Positions 8,520 through 16,363 of a DNA stretch of 44,844 bases are shown here, piece after piece. A program made the translations under genes and the position numbers. Under the pieces are notes generated by a model. It searched no databases and was not told the origin of the DNA. It saw nothing but the letters and a program-made list of their open reading frames with translations. The DNA lies in contig NZ_SSMW01000049.1 of the NCBI RefSeq assembly GCF_004799405.1, positions 1 through 44,844 on the forward strand, given 5' to 3'. This DNA is from Bradyrhizobium sp. (GTDB taxonomy: Bacteria; Pseudomonadota; Alphaproteobacteria; Rhizobiales; Xanthobacteraceae). How positions within the stretch are numbered: position 1 is the first letter of the stretch; every line of letters begins with the position of its first letter.

Positions 8520-9836
8520 ATGATCGCTGAGGACGTCAAACACTTTGTTGCATATCACAACAGCGATAAATTTGGTCGGTACCGCACGTCCAAGGGCAAA
8601 GCTGATAAGAAACATACATTCTGGACTGCAAAATCATTCAAGAATGAGACACTGCTTGGGCAACACATTTGGGCTTTCGAGGGAATTGGTTCACCAAAGA
8701 AATATTGCCTAGTGGCGGCGGGAAAAATCACAAAGATCCGCAAGGCCAGAGGAAACGCCAAGGCTCGACTTGTATATTTTGAAGTCGGACCAAACAATCA
8801 ACCCATCGACGTCACCGGTTTGAGCTGGTTCAAAGCTCTTCTGAAGCAGCAACAATCGTTTCGCAACGGGCTAAATCGGCTAGGTGATCGAGACGTAATT
8901 CGCTCGCTCGAATCCCTTGTTGCATCTAAAAAAGCAAAACTCGGCCAGAAAGTCCGATTGAATGCGTCCTCAGCAATATTGCGGGATGTAAGCCTCCGGT
9001 TTTCGAGGCTCGTGCCTCACAGACAGGCCAATGCAGTACTTCAGGCACTGGGTCATTCGATAGATATAGCAAACCAAGCAGACCCAACGAAGTGGGGGGT
9101 CCGGATTAATGATCGATCTATAATGCTCAAGGTTGGATTCGTGGAGGTATTGCAGATTGGCAAGGGCTGGTTTCATGAGCTAATTAAAAATGGTCATCGC
9201 GTGAGAAACTTGAAGCCTGACCCGACTATTACTTTCTCTAAAGAGCCGTATACAAATGCGCCGGACTGCGACACTTGCAATTTCGATACACAAAACGTGG
9301 CACGACTGTATCCGAGATTAAGTAACGCACACGAAGAAGCGATCCGCGTCGCAGCACTCAGCCGCAGGCATACGTCAACGATCAAAGATCACTCACAGGA
9401 GCTAGTCGAGTTTCTCTCGAAGACGCTCGGCAGGCGGCTACCTCAGCCGGGGTACATCGAAAAGATTTCCGAACCTAGATTTTTGCAAAAAAAGCATCTC
9501 ACGGTTAATGATTTCGAAGAAGGAAGGGTAATTCAAGTACTTGCTAATCGCTATGAGCGCAATCCAGCCGCACGAATGCGCTGCATTGAATACTACGGCA
9601 CTAATTGCTTTGTCTGCGGCTTATCATTAGTCGATCAATATGGCCCAGAAATATCGGGACTAATCCATGTTCATCATCTAAACCCAATATCGAAGATTGG
9701 ACGTCGGTCATCCGTAGATCCCATTCGCGACCTACGGCCAGTTTGCCCAAATTGCCATGCAGTTATTCACTGGACCGAGCCGCACCAAAGCGTCAAACAA
9801 GTCAAAGAGAAGTTGCGCAAAGCAGCAAAACGTTAA
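8520..9836 (+). CDS. HNH endonuclease with long N-terminal region, probable restriction-type nuclease
   Basis: 438 residues. The C-terminal 85 form a zinc-stabilised HNH domain: C363 and C366 (NCFVCG), H385-H386 (VHHLNP), C409, C412 and H413 (VCPNCH), with H417 following. This layout is shared with McrA-like and other defence HNH enzymes that cut DNA. Residues 1-130 look beta-rich (YCLVAAGKITKIRKA then ARLVYFEV) and could be a PUA/EVE-like reader of modified bases, but this is a guess. The middle (about 130-350) is unrecognised. AAGGA lies about ten bases before the ATG at 8520. No methyltransferase gene is nearby, which fits a modification-dependent enzyme better than a classical type II enzyme. 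Confidence 0.75.
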   Translation: MIAEDVKHFVAYHNSDKFGRYRTSKGKADKKHTFWTAKSFKNETLLGQHIWAFEGIGSPKKYCLVAAGKITKIRKARGNAKARLVYFEVGPNNQPIDVTGLSWFKALLKQQQSFRNGLNRLGDRDVIRSLESLVASKKAKLGQKVRLNASSAILRDVSLRFSRLVPHRQANAVLQALGHSIDIANQADPTKWGVRINDRSIMLKVGFVEVLQIGKGWFHELIKNGHRVRNLKPDPTITFSKEPYTNAPDCDTCNFDTQNVARLYPRLSNAHEEAIRVAALSRRHTSTIKDHSQELVEFLSKTLGRRLPQPGYIEKISEPRFLQKKHLTVNDFEEGRVIQVLANRYERNPAARMRCIEYYGTNCFVCGLSLVDQYGPEISGLIHVHHLNPISKIGRRSSVDPIRDLRPVCPNCHAVIHWTEPHQSVKQVKEKLRKAAKR

Positions 9837-9964
9837 GCCACACGACCGGACGGCAGCGAAGCTGTCGGCAGTTTTGGTCCGCTGAACTGTGACGTGCAGG
9901 AAAAGAAGTGCCGGACCGAACAGGAGGTTAAGGTACTGATACGTTTGTTCATGGAGGATTAGGT

Positions 9965-10375
9965 GTGAGCACTGGCCTCTCCGACAAAGATATGGCGGTC
10001 ATTTTCAAAAAGGATGCTGGCGACTACATGATCGCTGCGGAAAATCTCCGGGTCGACGAGAACAGCATATGGCTAGTCGGTCCGACCAACTTCATGCGCT
10101 CGCACGCGATCGAGCTGCTTCTGAAAGCCGCACTTTTGGCGAACGGGTGGACTGTCGAACAATGCCGGAAGAAGCTCGGACATAAGCTGGTCGAAGCGAT
10201 GGACGAGGCTGAGGCGTTGGGGCTCACGCTCACCGATCAGACAAAAAACGTGATCCGGACCCTTTCGCCCCTCCACGAAGACTATACGTTCCGTTACCAA
10301 ACTCGTACGCATTTCCCAATCAAGCAGTCGCGACTGATGCAGTCGCTGAACTATTTGATCGGGTACATTCAATAG
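9965..10375 (+). CDS. HEPN-like domain protein
   Basis: 136 residues from a GTG start with GGAGG at 9953-9957, a strong and well-spaced ribosome site. The central helices (FMRSHAIELLLKAALLANGW, then KKLGHKLVEAMDEAEALGL) resemble HEPN domains, in which an ELLLK-type helix is followed by a GHxL helix. Many HEPN proteins are RNases or partners of MNT nucleotidyltransferases in toxin-antitoxin and defence modules. No clear Rx4-6H RNase motif is visible, and no MNT partner is adjacent. The gene lies 128 bases after the HNH gene on the same strand. HEPN membership is moderately supported; RNase activity is not. Confidence 0.55.
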   Translation: MSTGLSDKDMAVIFKKDAGDYMIAAENLRVDENSIWLVGPTNFMRSHAIELLLKAALLANGWTVEQCRKKLGHKLVEAMDEAEALGLTLTDQTKNVIRTLSPLHEDYTFRYQTRTHFPIKQSRLMQSLNYLIGYIQ

Positions 10376-10486
10376 TGTCCGACAAGTGCTTCGCGGAGCG
10401 TCCGACTTAGATGTATCGGCGCTAGTGTTTGCTTTTATGCAAAGCGCTCCACGAGCAATACTTCCTATACACTGGAGCACACCAAC

Positions 10487-11047
10487 ATGGATCGGGTTAT
10501 TCAGTGGATGTTGGCCAACAAGGATCTCATAACGAGCTGGACGGCAATCTTCGCGGTCCTTGCGTCTGCAGTTTCCTTTACCATTGCAGCTATCAATATG
10601 ATGATGCAACGGAAACACAATCGTAAGAGTGTCTTGCCGATCGGTCATATCAGCGTCGGAGATTACGAGAACCAAATCTTTGTACGCATTTGGAACTACG
10701 GTATTGGCCCGATGCTAATCAAAAGAGTCGTTGTCGCAGGAGAAGGAGGCGTTAAGCAAGAAGCCGCCATAATCGATTTGATGCCGAAATTGCCCGGCGA
10801 ATACCACTGGAGCACTTTTGTTGGGAATATTTCTGATAGGACTATTCCAGCAGCGGACCACATTAGCCTTATTTTGCTGGAAGGCGATGAAGACAACGGG
10901 GAATTTGTTGCAGCAAGAGAAATGGTACGAAGGGCTCTGTCGCGCTTGACTGTAACGGTTGAATACAAAGATGTTTACGGAAACAACATGCCGGCTGCTA
11001 TCCGAAACCTCGAATGGTTCGGTAGGCATTGGGCGCAGGATTCGTAG
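10487..11047 (+). CDS. Single-pass membrane protein of unknown function
   Basis: 186 residues. An amphipathic start is followed by one membrane helix (about residues 19-39: TAIFAVLASAVSFTIAAINM), a basic stop-transfer stretch (QRKHNRKS), and a 145-residue soluble domain with beta-type alternation (IFVRIWNYGIGPMLIKRVVV; LTVTVEYKDVYG). GGAG precedes the ATG at 10487 by about ten bases. The domain recalls small proteins found near defence genes with an N-terminal helix and a beta-rich cytoplasmic domain, but no family is claimed. It is the last gene of the low-GC island, on the same strand as the HNH and HEPN genes. Confidence 0.6.
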   Translation: MDRVIQWMLANKDLITSWTAIFAVLASAVSFTIAAINMMMQRKHNRKSVLPIGHISVGDYENQIFVRIWNYGIGPMLIKRVVVAGEGGVKQEAAIIDLMPKLPGEYHWSTFVGNISDRTIPAADHISLILLEGDEDNGEFVAAREMVRRALSRLTVTVEYKDVYGNNMPAAIRNLEWFGRHWAQDS

Positions 11048-11093
11048 CAAGAAAAAATCTGGTCAAAACTGGCCTAGATTCTCTATATCACTA

Positions 11094-11119
11094 TACCCCC
11101 CCCCCTCCAGGGGAGGGTA
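11094..11119. repeat. GC-rich palindrome at the island/core boundary
   Basis: TACC and a run of C, then CTCC-AG-GGAG-GGTA, form an imperfect palindrome containing an 11-base C run. It resembles the CTCCCC-type intergenic palindromes at 27597 and 29647. It lies between the last low-GC gene and the 3' end of regR, so it could also act as a hairpin for either transcript. No T-tract follows. Confidence 0.4.
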
Positions 11120-11171
11120 AAGCAAAGACGATTCGGCTGTTTGAAATTTTGAATAGGACGCGTCGAAAAAA

Positions 11172-11726
11172 TTACCGCGGGGCGCGCTTGGCCAGAATGC
11201 GCTGCAGGGTGCGGCGATGCATGTTGAGCCGCCGCGCGGTTTCGGAGACGTTGCGGTTGCACATCTCGTAGATGCGCTGGATGTGTTCCCAGCGCACGCG
11301 GTCCGCCGACATCGGATTGTGCGGCAGTTCGGACTTCTCGTTGCCGCTCGCCAGCAGTGCCGCGACCACGTCGTCGGCATCGGCCGGTTTCGACAGATAG
11401 TCGACCGCCCCCATCTTCACCGCGGTCACGGCGGTGGCGATGTTGCCGTATCCGGTCAGCACGATGGCGCGCGCTTCCGGCCGCTTGCGTTTCAAGGCCG
11501 ACACCACGTCAAGGCCGTTGCCGTCGCCGAGCCGCAAATCCACCACCGCGAAAGCGGGTGCGGCCTTTCCGATCTGCGCCAAACCATCGGAGACGCTGTC
11601 GCAGGAGGTTACCGTGAAGCCGCGGGTTTCCATGGCGCGCGACAGGCGCTCCAGGAACGGCTTGTCGTCCTCCACGATCAGGAGGGAGCGGTCGGCGTGG
11701 CCGGTCAGTTCGGCGATGGCGGTCAA
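11172..11726 (-). CDS. regR: RegR/ActR/PrrA-type redox response regulator
   Basis: 184 residues from a TTG start at 11726. A reading extended upstream would add about 57 residues that match nothing in the family. The receiver domain has the acidic pair (VEDD, 19-21), phospho-acceptor D63 (VVDLRLGDG), T91 and K113 (YLSKPADADD). The Fis-type HTH occupies residues 140-184 (NVSETARRLNMHRRTLQRIL). In rhizobia, RegR/ActR activates nif, fix, electron-transport and acid-tolerance genes under low oxygen or reduced conditions. It follows regS on the same strand with a 94-base gap that contains a perfect inverted repeat, suggesting separate as well as joint transcription. Confidence 0.93.
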   Translation of the reverse strand: MTAIAELTGHADRSLLIVEDDKPFLERLSRAMETRGFTVTSCDSVSDGLAQIGKAAPAFAVVDLRLGDGNGLDVVSALKRKRPEARAIVLTGYGNIATAVTAVKMGAVDYLSKPADADDVVAALLASGNEKSELPHNPMSADRVRWEHIQRIYEMCNRNVSETARRLNMHRRTLQRILAKRAPR

Positions 11727-11740
11727 GGCAAGATATCCCG

Positions 11741-11758
11741 ATGTTGAACGATCAACAT
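11741..11758. promoter_or_regulatory. Perfect inverted repeat in the regS-regR gap
   Basis: ATGTTGA-ACGA-TCAACAT has 7-bp arms around a 4-base centre, 15 bases upstream of the regR TTG start. It could be a regulator-binding site controlling regR or a short hairpin in the regSR mRNA. The arms recall FNR/FixK half-sites (TTGA/TCAA), but their separation is four bases instead of six. Confidence 0.45.
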
Positions 11759-11820
11759 ATGGCGTGGCAATGCGGTGCTGCCAAGGCCGCCTATAGTCGA
11801 CCCCGGCGATCCGGAGGGTT

Positions 11821-13182
11821 CTAGGGTGCTGGTTCCGCGGCGATTTCGCCTGCTTCGAAACGGCTTCGCGGCCACGCGATCTGAACCACGGCGCCATGGT
11901 CGGGAAATATCCGGTTGGTGAAGGAGACCTTGGCGCCGGTGCGCTCCAGCAGCGTGCGGGCGATAAACACCCCGAGACCGAGGCCGGTGTGCTCGCCCTG
12001 ATTTGCTCCCTGATTTAACCCTTGATTCAACCCTTGGGTCTCGTCCGCGTTGCGCCGCCGCGACAGATAGGGTTCGCCGATCCGCTTCAGTATGTCGGGT
12101 GCGATCCCCGGCCCGTCATCGGAGATCACGATCTCGACCGTTTCGGTGTTCCACCATGCGTTTACCTCCACCATGGACCGCGCGAAATCGACGGCGTTTT
12201 CCAGGATGTTGCCGACACCATAGAGTATCGCCGGATTGCGGGTGCCGACCGGCTCGCGGGTGCCGGCGACCGCGATCCTCACCTTGATGGTGACGCCGAA
12301 GTCGCGATGCGGCGCCACCGTTTCCTCGATCAGCGTGGACAATGGCATGCGGTCGAACGGGGCGCCGGTGGAAGACAGTTGGGTGATCTTGGCCAGGATG
12401 TCGCGGCAGCGCTGCGCCTGTTCGCGCAGGGTTTTGAGATCGCCGGCGAACTCGCTGTTGTCCGGCGCGGCCTGCTCCAGTTCGCGCGAAATCAGGAAGA
12501 TGGTCGAGAGCGGGGTGCCGAGTTCATGGGCGGCGGCGGCGGCAAGGCCGTCGAGTTGCGTCAGGTGTTGTTCGCGGGCCAGCACCAGTTCGGTGGCCGC
12601 CAGCGCGTCGGAGAGTTTGCGGGATTCCTCGGTGACCTGGAATGCGTACAGGCTGGTGACGCCGATCGCGACCGCGATCGAGAGCCAGACGCCGAACAAA
12701 TAGATCGTCGGCAGTTCCAGCGGCTCATCGCCATCCCACGGCAGCGGCAGGTGGAAGAAAACCAGCACCGAGGCGCAGGCGACCGCCAGCATGCCGAGCG
12801 CGATCGTCAGCCGGATCGGCAACGCGGTGGCGGAGATCAGGACGGGGGCCAAAAACAGAAACGAAAACGGATTTTCCAGGCCGCCGGTGAAGAACAAAAG
12901 GCCCGCAAGTTCCGCAATGTTCAAGGCCAGCAACGCCGCGGCATAGGCCGGTTCCAGCCGCTGCATCGGGTTGAAGGCGATTTGCAGCACCAGATTGAGC
13001 AGCGCCGACAGGCTGATAATGGTCACGCAGGGAACGATCGGTACATCGAACTCGAGTCCCTGCACCACGATAAAAATGGCGGCGAGCTGGCCGAGCACCG
13101 CCAGCCAGCGCAGCCGCAAAATCGTATCCAGGCGGACATAGCGGCGCGGATGGCGAAAATCGGGAACGGCAATTTCGGTCAT
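11821..13182 (-). CDS. regS: RegS/PrrB/RegB-type membrane sensor histidine kinase
   Basis: 453 residues. The N-terminal part has about six membrane helices (residues 25-182) with the family's quinone-site heptapeptide GGLENPF (100-106). The H-box has phospho-accepting H219 (AAHELGTPL), and a cysteine at 259 (QAQRCRD) corresponds to the redox-active Cys of RegB. The H-to-C distance is 40, as in RegB (225/265). The ATPase domain follows: N-box ENAVDFA, G1 DDGPGIA, G2 GLGLGVF. The family senses the quinone pool and redox state and phosphorylates RegR. The odd feature is a TQGLNQGLNQGANQG insertion at residues 382-396 in the ATP lid, encoded by a 12-bp tandem repeat. First gene of the regSR unit. 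Confidence 0.93.
   Translation of the reverse strand: MTEIAVPDFRHPRRYVRLDTILRLRWLAVLGQLAAIFIVVQGLEFDVPIVPCVTIISLSALLNLVLQIAFNPMQRLEPAYAAALLALNIAELAGLLFFTGGLENPFSFLFLAPVLISATALPIRLTIALGMLAVACASVLVFFHLPLPWDGDEPLELPTIYLFGVWLSIAVAIGVTSLYAFQVTEESRKLSDALAATELVLAREQHLTQLDGLAAAAAHELGTPLSTIFLISRELEQAAPDNSEFAGDLKTLREQAQRCRDILAKITQLSSTGAPFDRMPLSTLIEETVAPHRDFGVTIKVRIAVAGTREPVGTRNPAILYGVGNILENAVDFARSMVEVNAWWNTETVEIVISDDGPGIAPDILKRIGEPYLSRRRNADETQGLNQGLNQGANQGEHTGLGLGVFIARTLLERTGAKVSFTNRIFPDHGAVVQIAWPRSRFEAGEIAAEPAP
11996..12036 (-). repeat. 12-bp tandem repeat inside regS
   Basis: On the coding strand the unit is CAAGGGTTGAAT or close variants, about 3.4 copies, in phase with the codons. It encodes repeated Q-G-(L/A)-N. 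The first two units differ by one base; later units diverge more. It is a short minisatellite that can gain or lose whole codon blocks without a frameshift. Confidence 0.85.
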
Positions 13183-13284
13183 GGCGGGAGCTTAGCGGCG
13201 CAACGCCCCGACCACAAATTCGCCAGTCCGCTTGCGGTTCTAAGCCTTGCGCTTGTGGCCGCGATGGCCCAATGAACGGCCCGC

Positions 13285-14091
13285 ATGATGATGAACGATC
13301 CGATATCGCCAGGCCTGATATCGCCAGGTCTGACAAGCCTGCCTGCGGCCGGTCCGGCGATCGAGGTCGCGCACCTCGTCAAGCTGTACAAGACCACCCG
13401 CGCGGTCGACGATGTCTCGTTTGGCATTGCGCGCGGCAGCATTACCGGCTTGCTCGGCGGCAACGGCGCCGGCAAGACCACGACGATTGCCATGATCATG
13501 GGGCTGGTGCTTCCGACCTCGGGGCGCATCCATGTGCTGGGTTATCCGATGCCCGAGCAAAGTGCCGAGGTGCTGGGCCGGATGAATTTCGAAAGTCCCT
13601 ATGTCGACATGCCGATGCGGCTCACGGTGCGGCAGAATCTCTCGATCTTCGGCCGGCTCTATGCGGTGGCGGATCTGCGCGCGCGCATCGAACAACTCGT
13701 CGCCGATCTCGACCTCGGCGACTTCCTCGATCGCGCCAACGGCAAGCTCTCCGCCGGGCAGAAGACCCGCGTGGCGCTGGCGAAGGCGCTGATCAACCAG
13801 CCCGAGCTTTTGCTGCTGGACGAACCCACCGCATCGCTCGATCCCGATACCGCCGACTGGATCAGGCAGCATCTTGAGACCTATCGCAGGACGCATGGCG
13901 CGACCATCCTTTTGGCGTCGCATAACATGCTCGAGGTGGAACGGTTGTGCGACCGCGTCATCATCATGAAACGCGGCCGCATCGAGGACGATGACAGCCC
14001 GGACAAGATCATGGCCCGCTACAACCGGGCGACGCTGGAGGAAGTGTTTCTCGACGTCGCGCGCGGCCGCGTCCAGGAAGGTGCGTCGTGA
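13285..14091 (+). CDS. ABC-2 type exporter, ATP-binding subunit
   Basis: 268 residues. Walker A is GGNGAGKTT, the signature is LSAGQKTR, Walker B is LLLLDEPTASLD, and the switch His is in LLASHNMLEVE. The C-terminus ends in the ATLEEVFLDVARGR stretch typical of DrrA/NodI-type exporters. The first 25 residues contain a small PISPGLISPGL duplication. Three consecutive ATG codons (13285, 13288, 13291) make the start uncertain by two residues. It overlaps the permease gene by four bases (GTGA), so the two form one exporter. The substrate cannot be read from sequence. It is divergent from regS across about 100 bases. Confidence 0.9.
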   Translation: MMMNDPISPGLISPGLTSLPAAGPAIEVAHLVKLYKTTRAVDDVSFGIARGSITGLLGGNGAGKTTTIAMIMGLVLPTSGRIHVLGYPMPEQSAEVLGRMNFESPYVDMPMRLTVRQNLSIFGRLYAVADLRARIEQLVADLDLGDFLDRANGKLSAGQKTRVALAKALINQPELLLLDEPTASLDPDTADWIRQHLETYRRTHGATILLASHNMLEVERLCDRVIIMKRGRIEDDDSPDKIMARYNRATLEEVFLDVARGRVQEGAS

Positions 14092-14906
14092 GCAACCTCG
14101 TGATGGCCGGTGGCATCGCGCCTCACCGCATCGGCGCGATGATCCTGCGCTACTGGTACCTCCTGATCTCGTCATGGCCGCGGCTGCTGGAATTGCTGTA
14201 CTGGCCCGCGCTGCAGATCGTCACCTGGGGGTTCCTGCAGAGCTACATCTCGCAGAATGCCGGCTTTTTCGCCCGCGCCGGCGGCACCCTGGTCGGCGCC
14301 GTGATCCTGTGGGACATCCTGTTTCGCGGGCAGCTCGGCTTCTCGATCTCGTTTCTCGAGGAGATGTGGGCGCGCAATCTCGGCAACCTGATGATGAGCC
14401 CGTTAAAGCCGATCGAGTTCCTGATCTCGCTGATGATCATGAGCCTGATCCGGCTTGCGATCGGCGTGATTCCGATGACGCTGTTGGCGATCGCCTTCTT
14501 TCACTTCAACCTGTACAGCATCGGGTTGCCGCTGATCGCCTTCTTCTGCAACCTGATTTTCACCAGCTGGTCGGTTGGCATTTTCGTGTCGGGGCTGGTG
14601 CTGCGCAACGGGCTCGGTGCGGAAAGCATCGTCTGGACGCTGATGTTCGGCCTGATGCCGCTGGCCTGCATCTACTATCCGGTGACGGTGCTGCCGCACT
14701 GGCTGCAGTACGTTGCGTGGACGCTGCCGCCCACCTATGTGTTCGAGGGCATGCGCGCGCTGTTGATCGACCACGTGTTTCGGACCGACCTGATGGTGTC
14801 GGCGCTGGCCATCAATGCCGTGCTGTTTATTGCGTCATTCGCGATATTCCTTGCGCTTTTGCGCAGCGCGCGGCGGCACGGTTCGTTGATCGGAGGCGGC
14901 GAATAG
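14088..14906 (+). CDS. ABC-2 type exporter, membrane permease subunit
   Basis: 272 residues from a GTG start overlapping the ATPase stop. Six hydrophobic segments fit the ABC2_membrane fold, with the family-like loop before the fifth helix (YYPVTVLPHWLQYVAWTLPPTYVFEGMRA, of which the PPTYVFEG core is diagnostic). It lies in the inner membrane and works with the ATPase encoded just upstream. Candidate substrates of such pairs include drugs, polysaccharides and lipids; nothing here decides among them. Confidence 0.88.
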   Translation: MSNLVMAGGIAPHRIGAMILRYWYLLISSWPRLLELLYWPALQIVTWGFLQSYISQNAGFFARAGGTLVGAVILWDILFRGQLGFSISFLEEMWARNLGNLMMSPLKPIEFLISLMIMSLIRLAIGVIPMTLLAIAFFHFNLYSIGLPLIAFFCNLIFTSWSVGIFVSGLVLRNGLGAESIVWTLMFGLMPLACIYYPVTVLPHWLQYVAWTLPPTYVFEGMRALLIDHVFRTDLMVSALAINAVLFIASFAIFLALLRSARRHGSLIGGGE

Positions 14907-14926
14907 CTGCAGTTTTCAAGGCATTT

Positions 14927-14952
14927 CACGGTTTTTGCGGCTATTAACCGTG
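14927..14952. terminator. Inverted repeat after the ABC-2 operon
   Basis: CACGGTT (14927-14933) and AACCGTG (14946-14952) are perfect 7-bp arms around a 12-base loop, 20 bases after the permease stop. There is no clear T-tract. It could be a weak terminator of the exporter operon or an operator in front of phaZ. Confidence 0.3.
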
Positions 14953-15034
14953 CACATCGCTTCAACTGCGCATTGACGCTTTATTGCCCAGCGGTCACTA
15001 TGCTGCGGCGCAAAACAGGGGTTTGAGAGAGCAC

Positions 15035-16363
15035 ATGCCGATTGGTGAATTTGGCCAGGCGCCGCCACTGGTGGCCGAAGGCAGTCCAGCGCTGACCACG
15101 CCGATGTACTGGATTTACGAGATGGCGCAGGCGTCGCTCAATCCGGCGCGCGCGGTCACCGATGCGGCCAAAATCCTGTTTCAAAATCCGCTCAATCCGT
15201 GGTCGTATACCGAACTCGGCAAATCGATCGCCGCCGGCTGCGAAGTGTTCGAGCGCACCACGCGGCGCTATGGCAAGCCGGACTGGGGTATTCAGGATAC
15301 CGAAGTCAGCGGCGTGCGCACGCCGATCGAAATCCGCACCGTGTGGGAAAAGCCGTTCTGCCGCTTGCTGTATTTCGAGCGCAGGCTGACGCGGCCATTG
15401 CGCAGTCCCCAGCCGCGGGTGCTGATCGTGGCGCCGATGTCCGGTCACTACGCGACGCTGTTGCGCGGCACGGTCGAAGCTTTCCTGCCGACGCATGAAG
15501 TCTACATTACCGATTGGTCGGACGCGCGGATGGTTCCGGTGACCGAGGGTCGCTTCGATCTCGAGGACTATGTCGATTACGTCATCGAGATGCTGCATGT
15601 GCTCGGCGGCAACATGCACATCATTGCGGTGTGTCAGCCTTCGGTGCCGGTGGTGGCGGCGGTATCCATCATGGAAGCCGAACGCGATCCCTTCGTTCCG
15701 ATCTCGATGACGCTGATGGGCGGCCCGATCGATACCCGCCGCAATCCGACCGCCGTCAACAACCTCGCCGCCGAGCGCGGCATCGAGTGGTTTCGCAGCA
15801 ACGTCATCACCAAGGTGCCGTTTCCGCATCCCGGGGTGATGCGCGACGTCTATCCGGGCTTCCTGCAGCTCAACGGATTCATCACCATGAATCTCGATCG
15901 CCACATGGACGCGCACAAGAACCTGTTCAAGGATCTGGTGAAGGGCGACGGCGACCTGGTCGACAAGCATCGCGATTTTTACGACGAATATCTCGCGGTG
16001 ATGGATCTGACGGCCGAGTATTATCTGCAGACGGTCGACACCGTGTTCGTCAGGCACGCGCTGCCCAAGGGCGAGATGACCCATCGCGGCAAGCCGGTCG
16101 ACCCGTCGAAGATCTCGCGCGTGGCGCTGATGACGGTGGAAGGCGAGAACGACGACATTTCCGGCCTCGGGCAGACTGAGGCGACGCACGCGCTGTGCAG
16201 TTCGATCCCTCGGGATCGTCGCGTGCATTACGTTCAAAAAGGTGTCGGACACTACGGCGTGTTCAACGGCTCCCGTTTCAAGTCGGAAATCGTGCCACGG
16301 ATCTCCGATTTCATGATGTCTGCGGCCAGCGCGAAGCCTTCTTTGGCTGCGGCGGCGGAATAA
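15035..16363 (+). CDS. phaZ: Intracellular polyhydroxyalkanoate (PHB) depolymerase
   Basis: 442 residues from the ATG at 15035 (MPIGEFGQAPPL), with GAGAGAG just upstream; a reading from 14984 adds 17 unlikely residues. The alpha/beta-hydrolase core has the nucleophile in AVCQPSVP with Cys200 in place of the lipase-box Ser, as known for intracellular PHB depolymerases of the R. eutropha PhaZ1 type. The acid is in GENDDISG and the His in GVGHYGVFNG. There is no signal peptide, in keeping with action on amorphous storage granules in the cytoplasm. It mobilises stored PHB to 3-hydroxybutyrate. No pha synthesis genes are adjacent. Confidence 0.93.
   Translation: MPIGEFGQAPPLVAEGSPALTTPMYWIYEMAQASLNPARAVTDAAKILFQNPLNPWSYTELGKSIAAGCEVFERTTRRYGKPDWGIQDTEVSGVRTPIEIRTVWEKPFCRLLYFERRLTRPLRSPQPRVLIVAPMSGHYATLLRGTVEAFLPTHEVYITDWSDARMVPVTEGRFDLEDYVDYVIEMLHVLGGNMHIIAVCQPSVPVVAAVSIMEAERDPFVPISMTLMGGPIDTRRNPTAVNNLAAERGIEWFRSNVITKVPFPHPGVMRDVYPGFLQLNGFITMNLDRHMDAHKNLFKDLVKGDGDLVDKHRDFYDEYLAVMDLTAEYYLQTVDTVFVRHALPKGEMTHRGKPVDPSKISRVALMTVEGENDDISGLGQTEATHALCSSIPRDRRVHYVQKGVGHYGVFNGSRFKSEIVPRISDFMMSAASAKPSLAAAAE

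Noticed and set aside
11095..11106. 11-base C run as a phase-variable tract
   Set aside because: It lies between gene ends and not in a coding or promoter position, and homopolymers of this length may also be sequencing artefacts.
11741..11758. FNR/FixK box in the regS-regR gap
   Set aside because: The TTGA and TCAA half-sites are four bases apart; the known box has six, so the CRP/FNR assignment is not supported.
12022..13275. A 417-codon plus-strand frame opposite regS, and similar long frames at 32890-34314 and 27003-28274
   Set aside because: Shadows of regS, emrB and mutS with the same GC-driven composition and no motifs.
14973..15004. Sigma-70 promoter TTGACG...TATGCT before phaZ
   Set aside because: The spacer is 20 bases, outside the usual 16-18; not reported as a feature.
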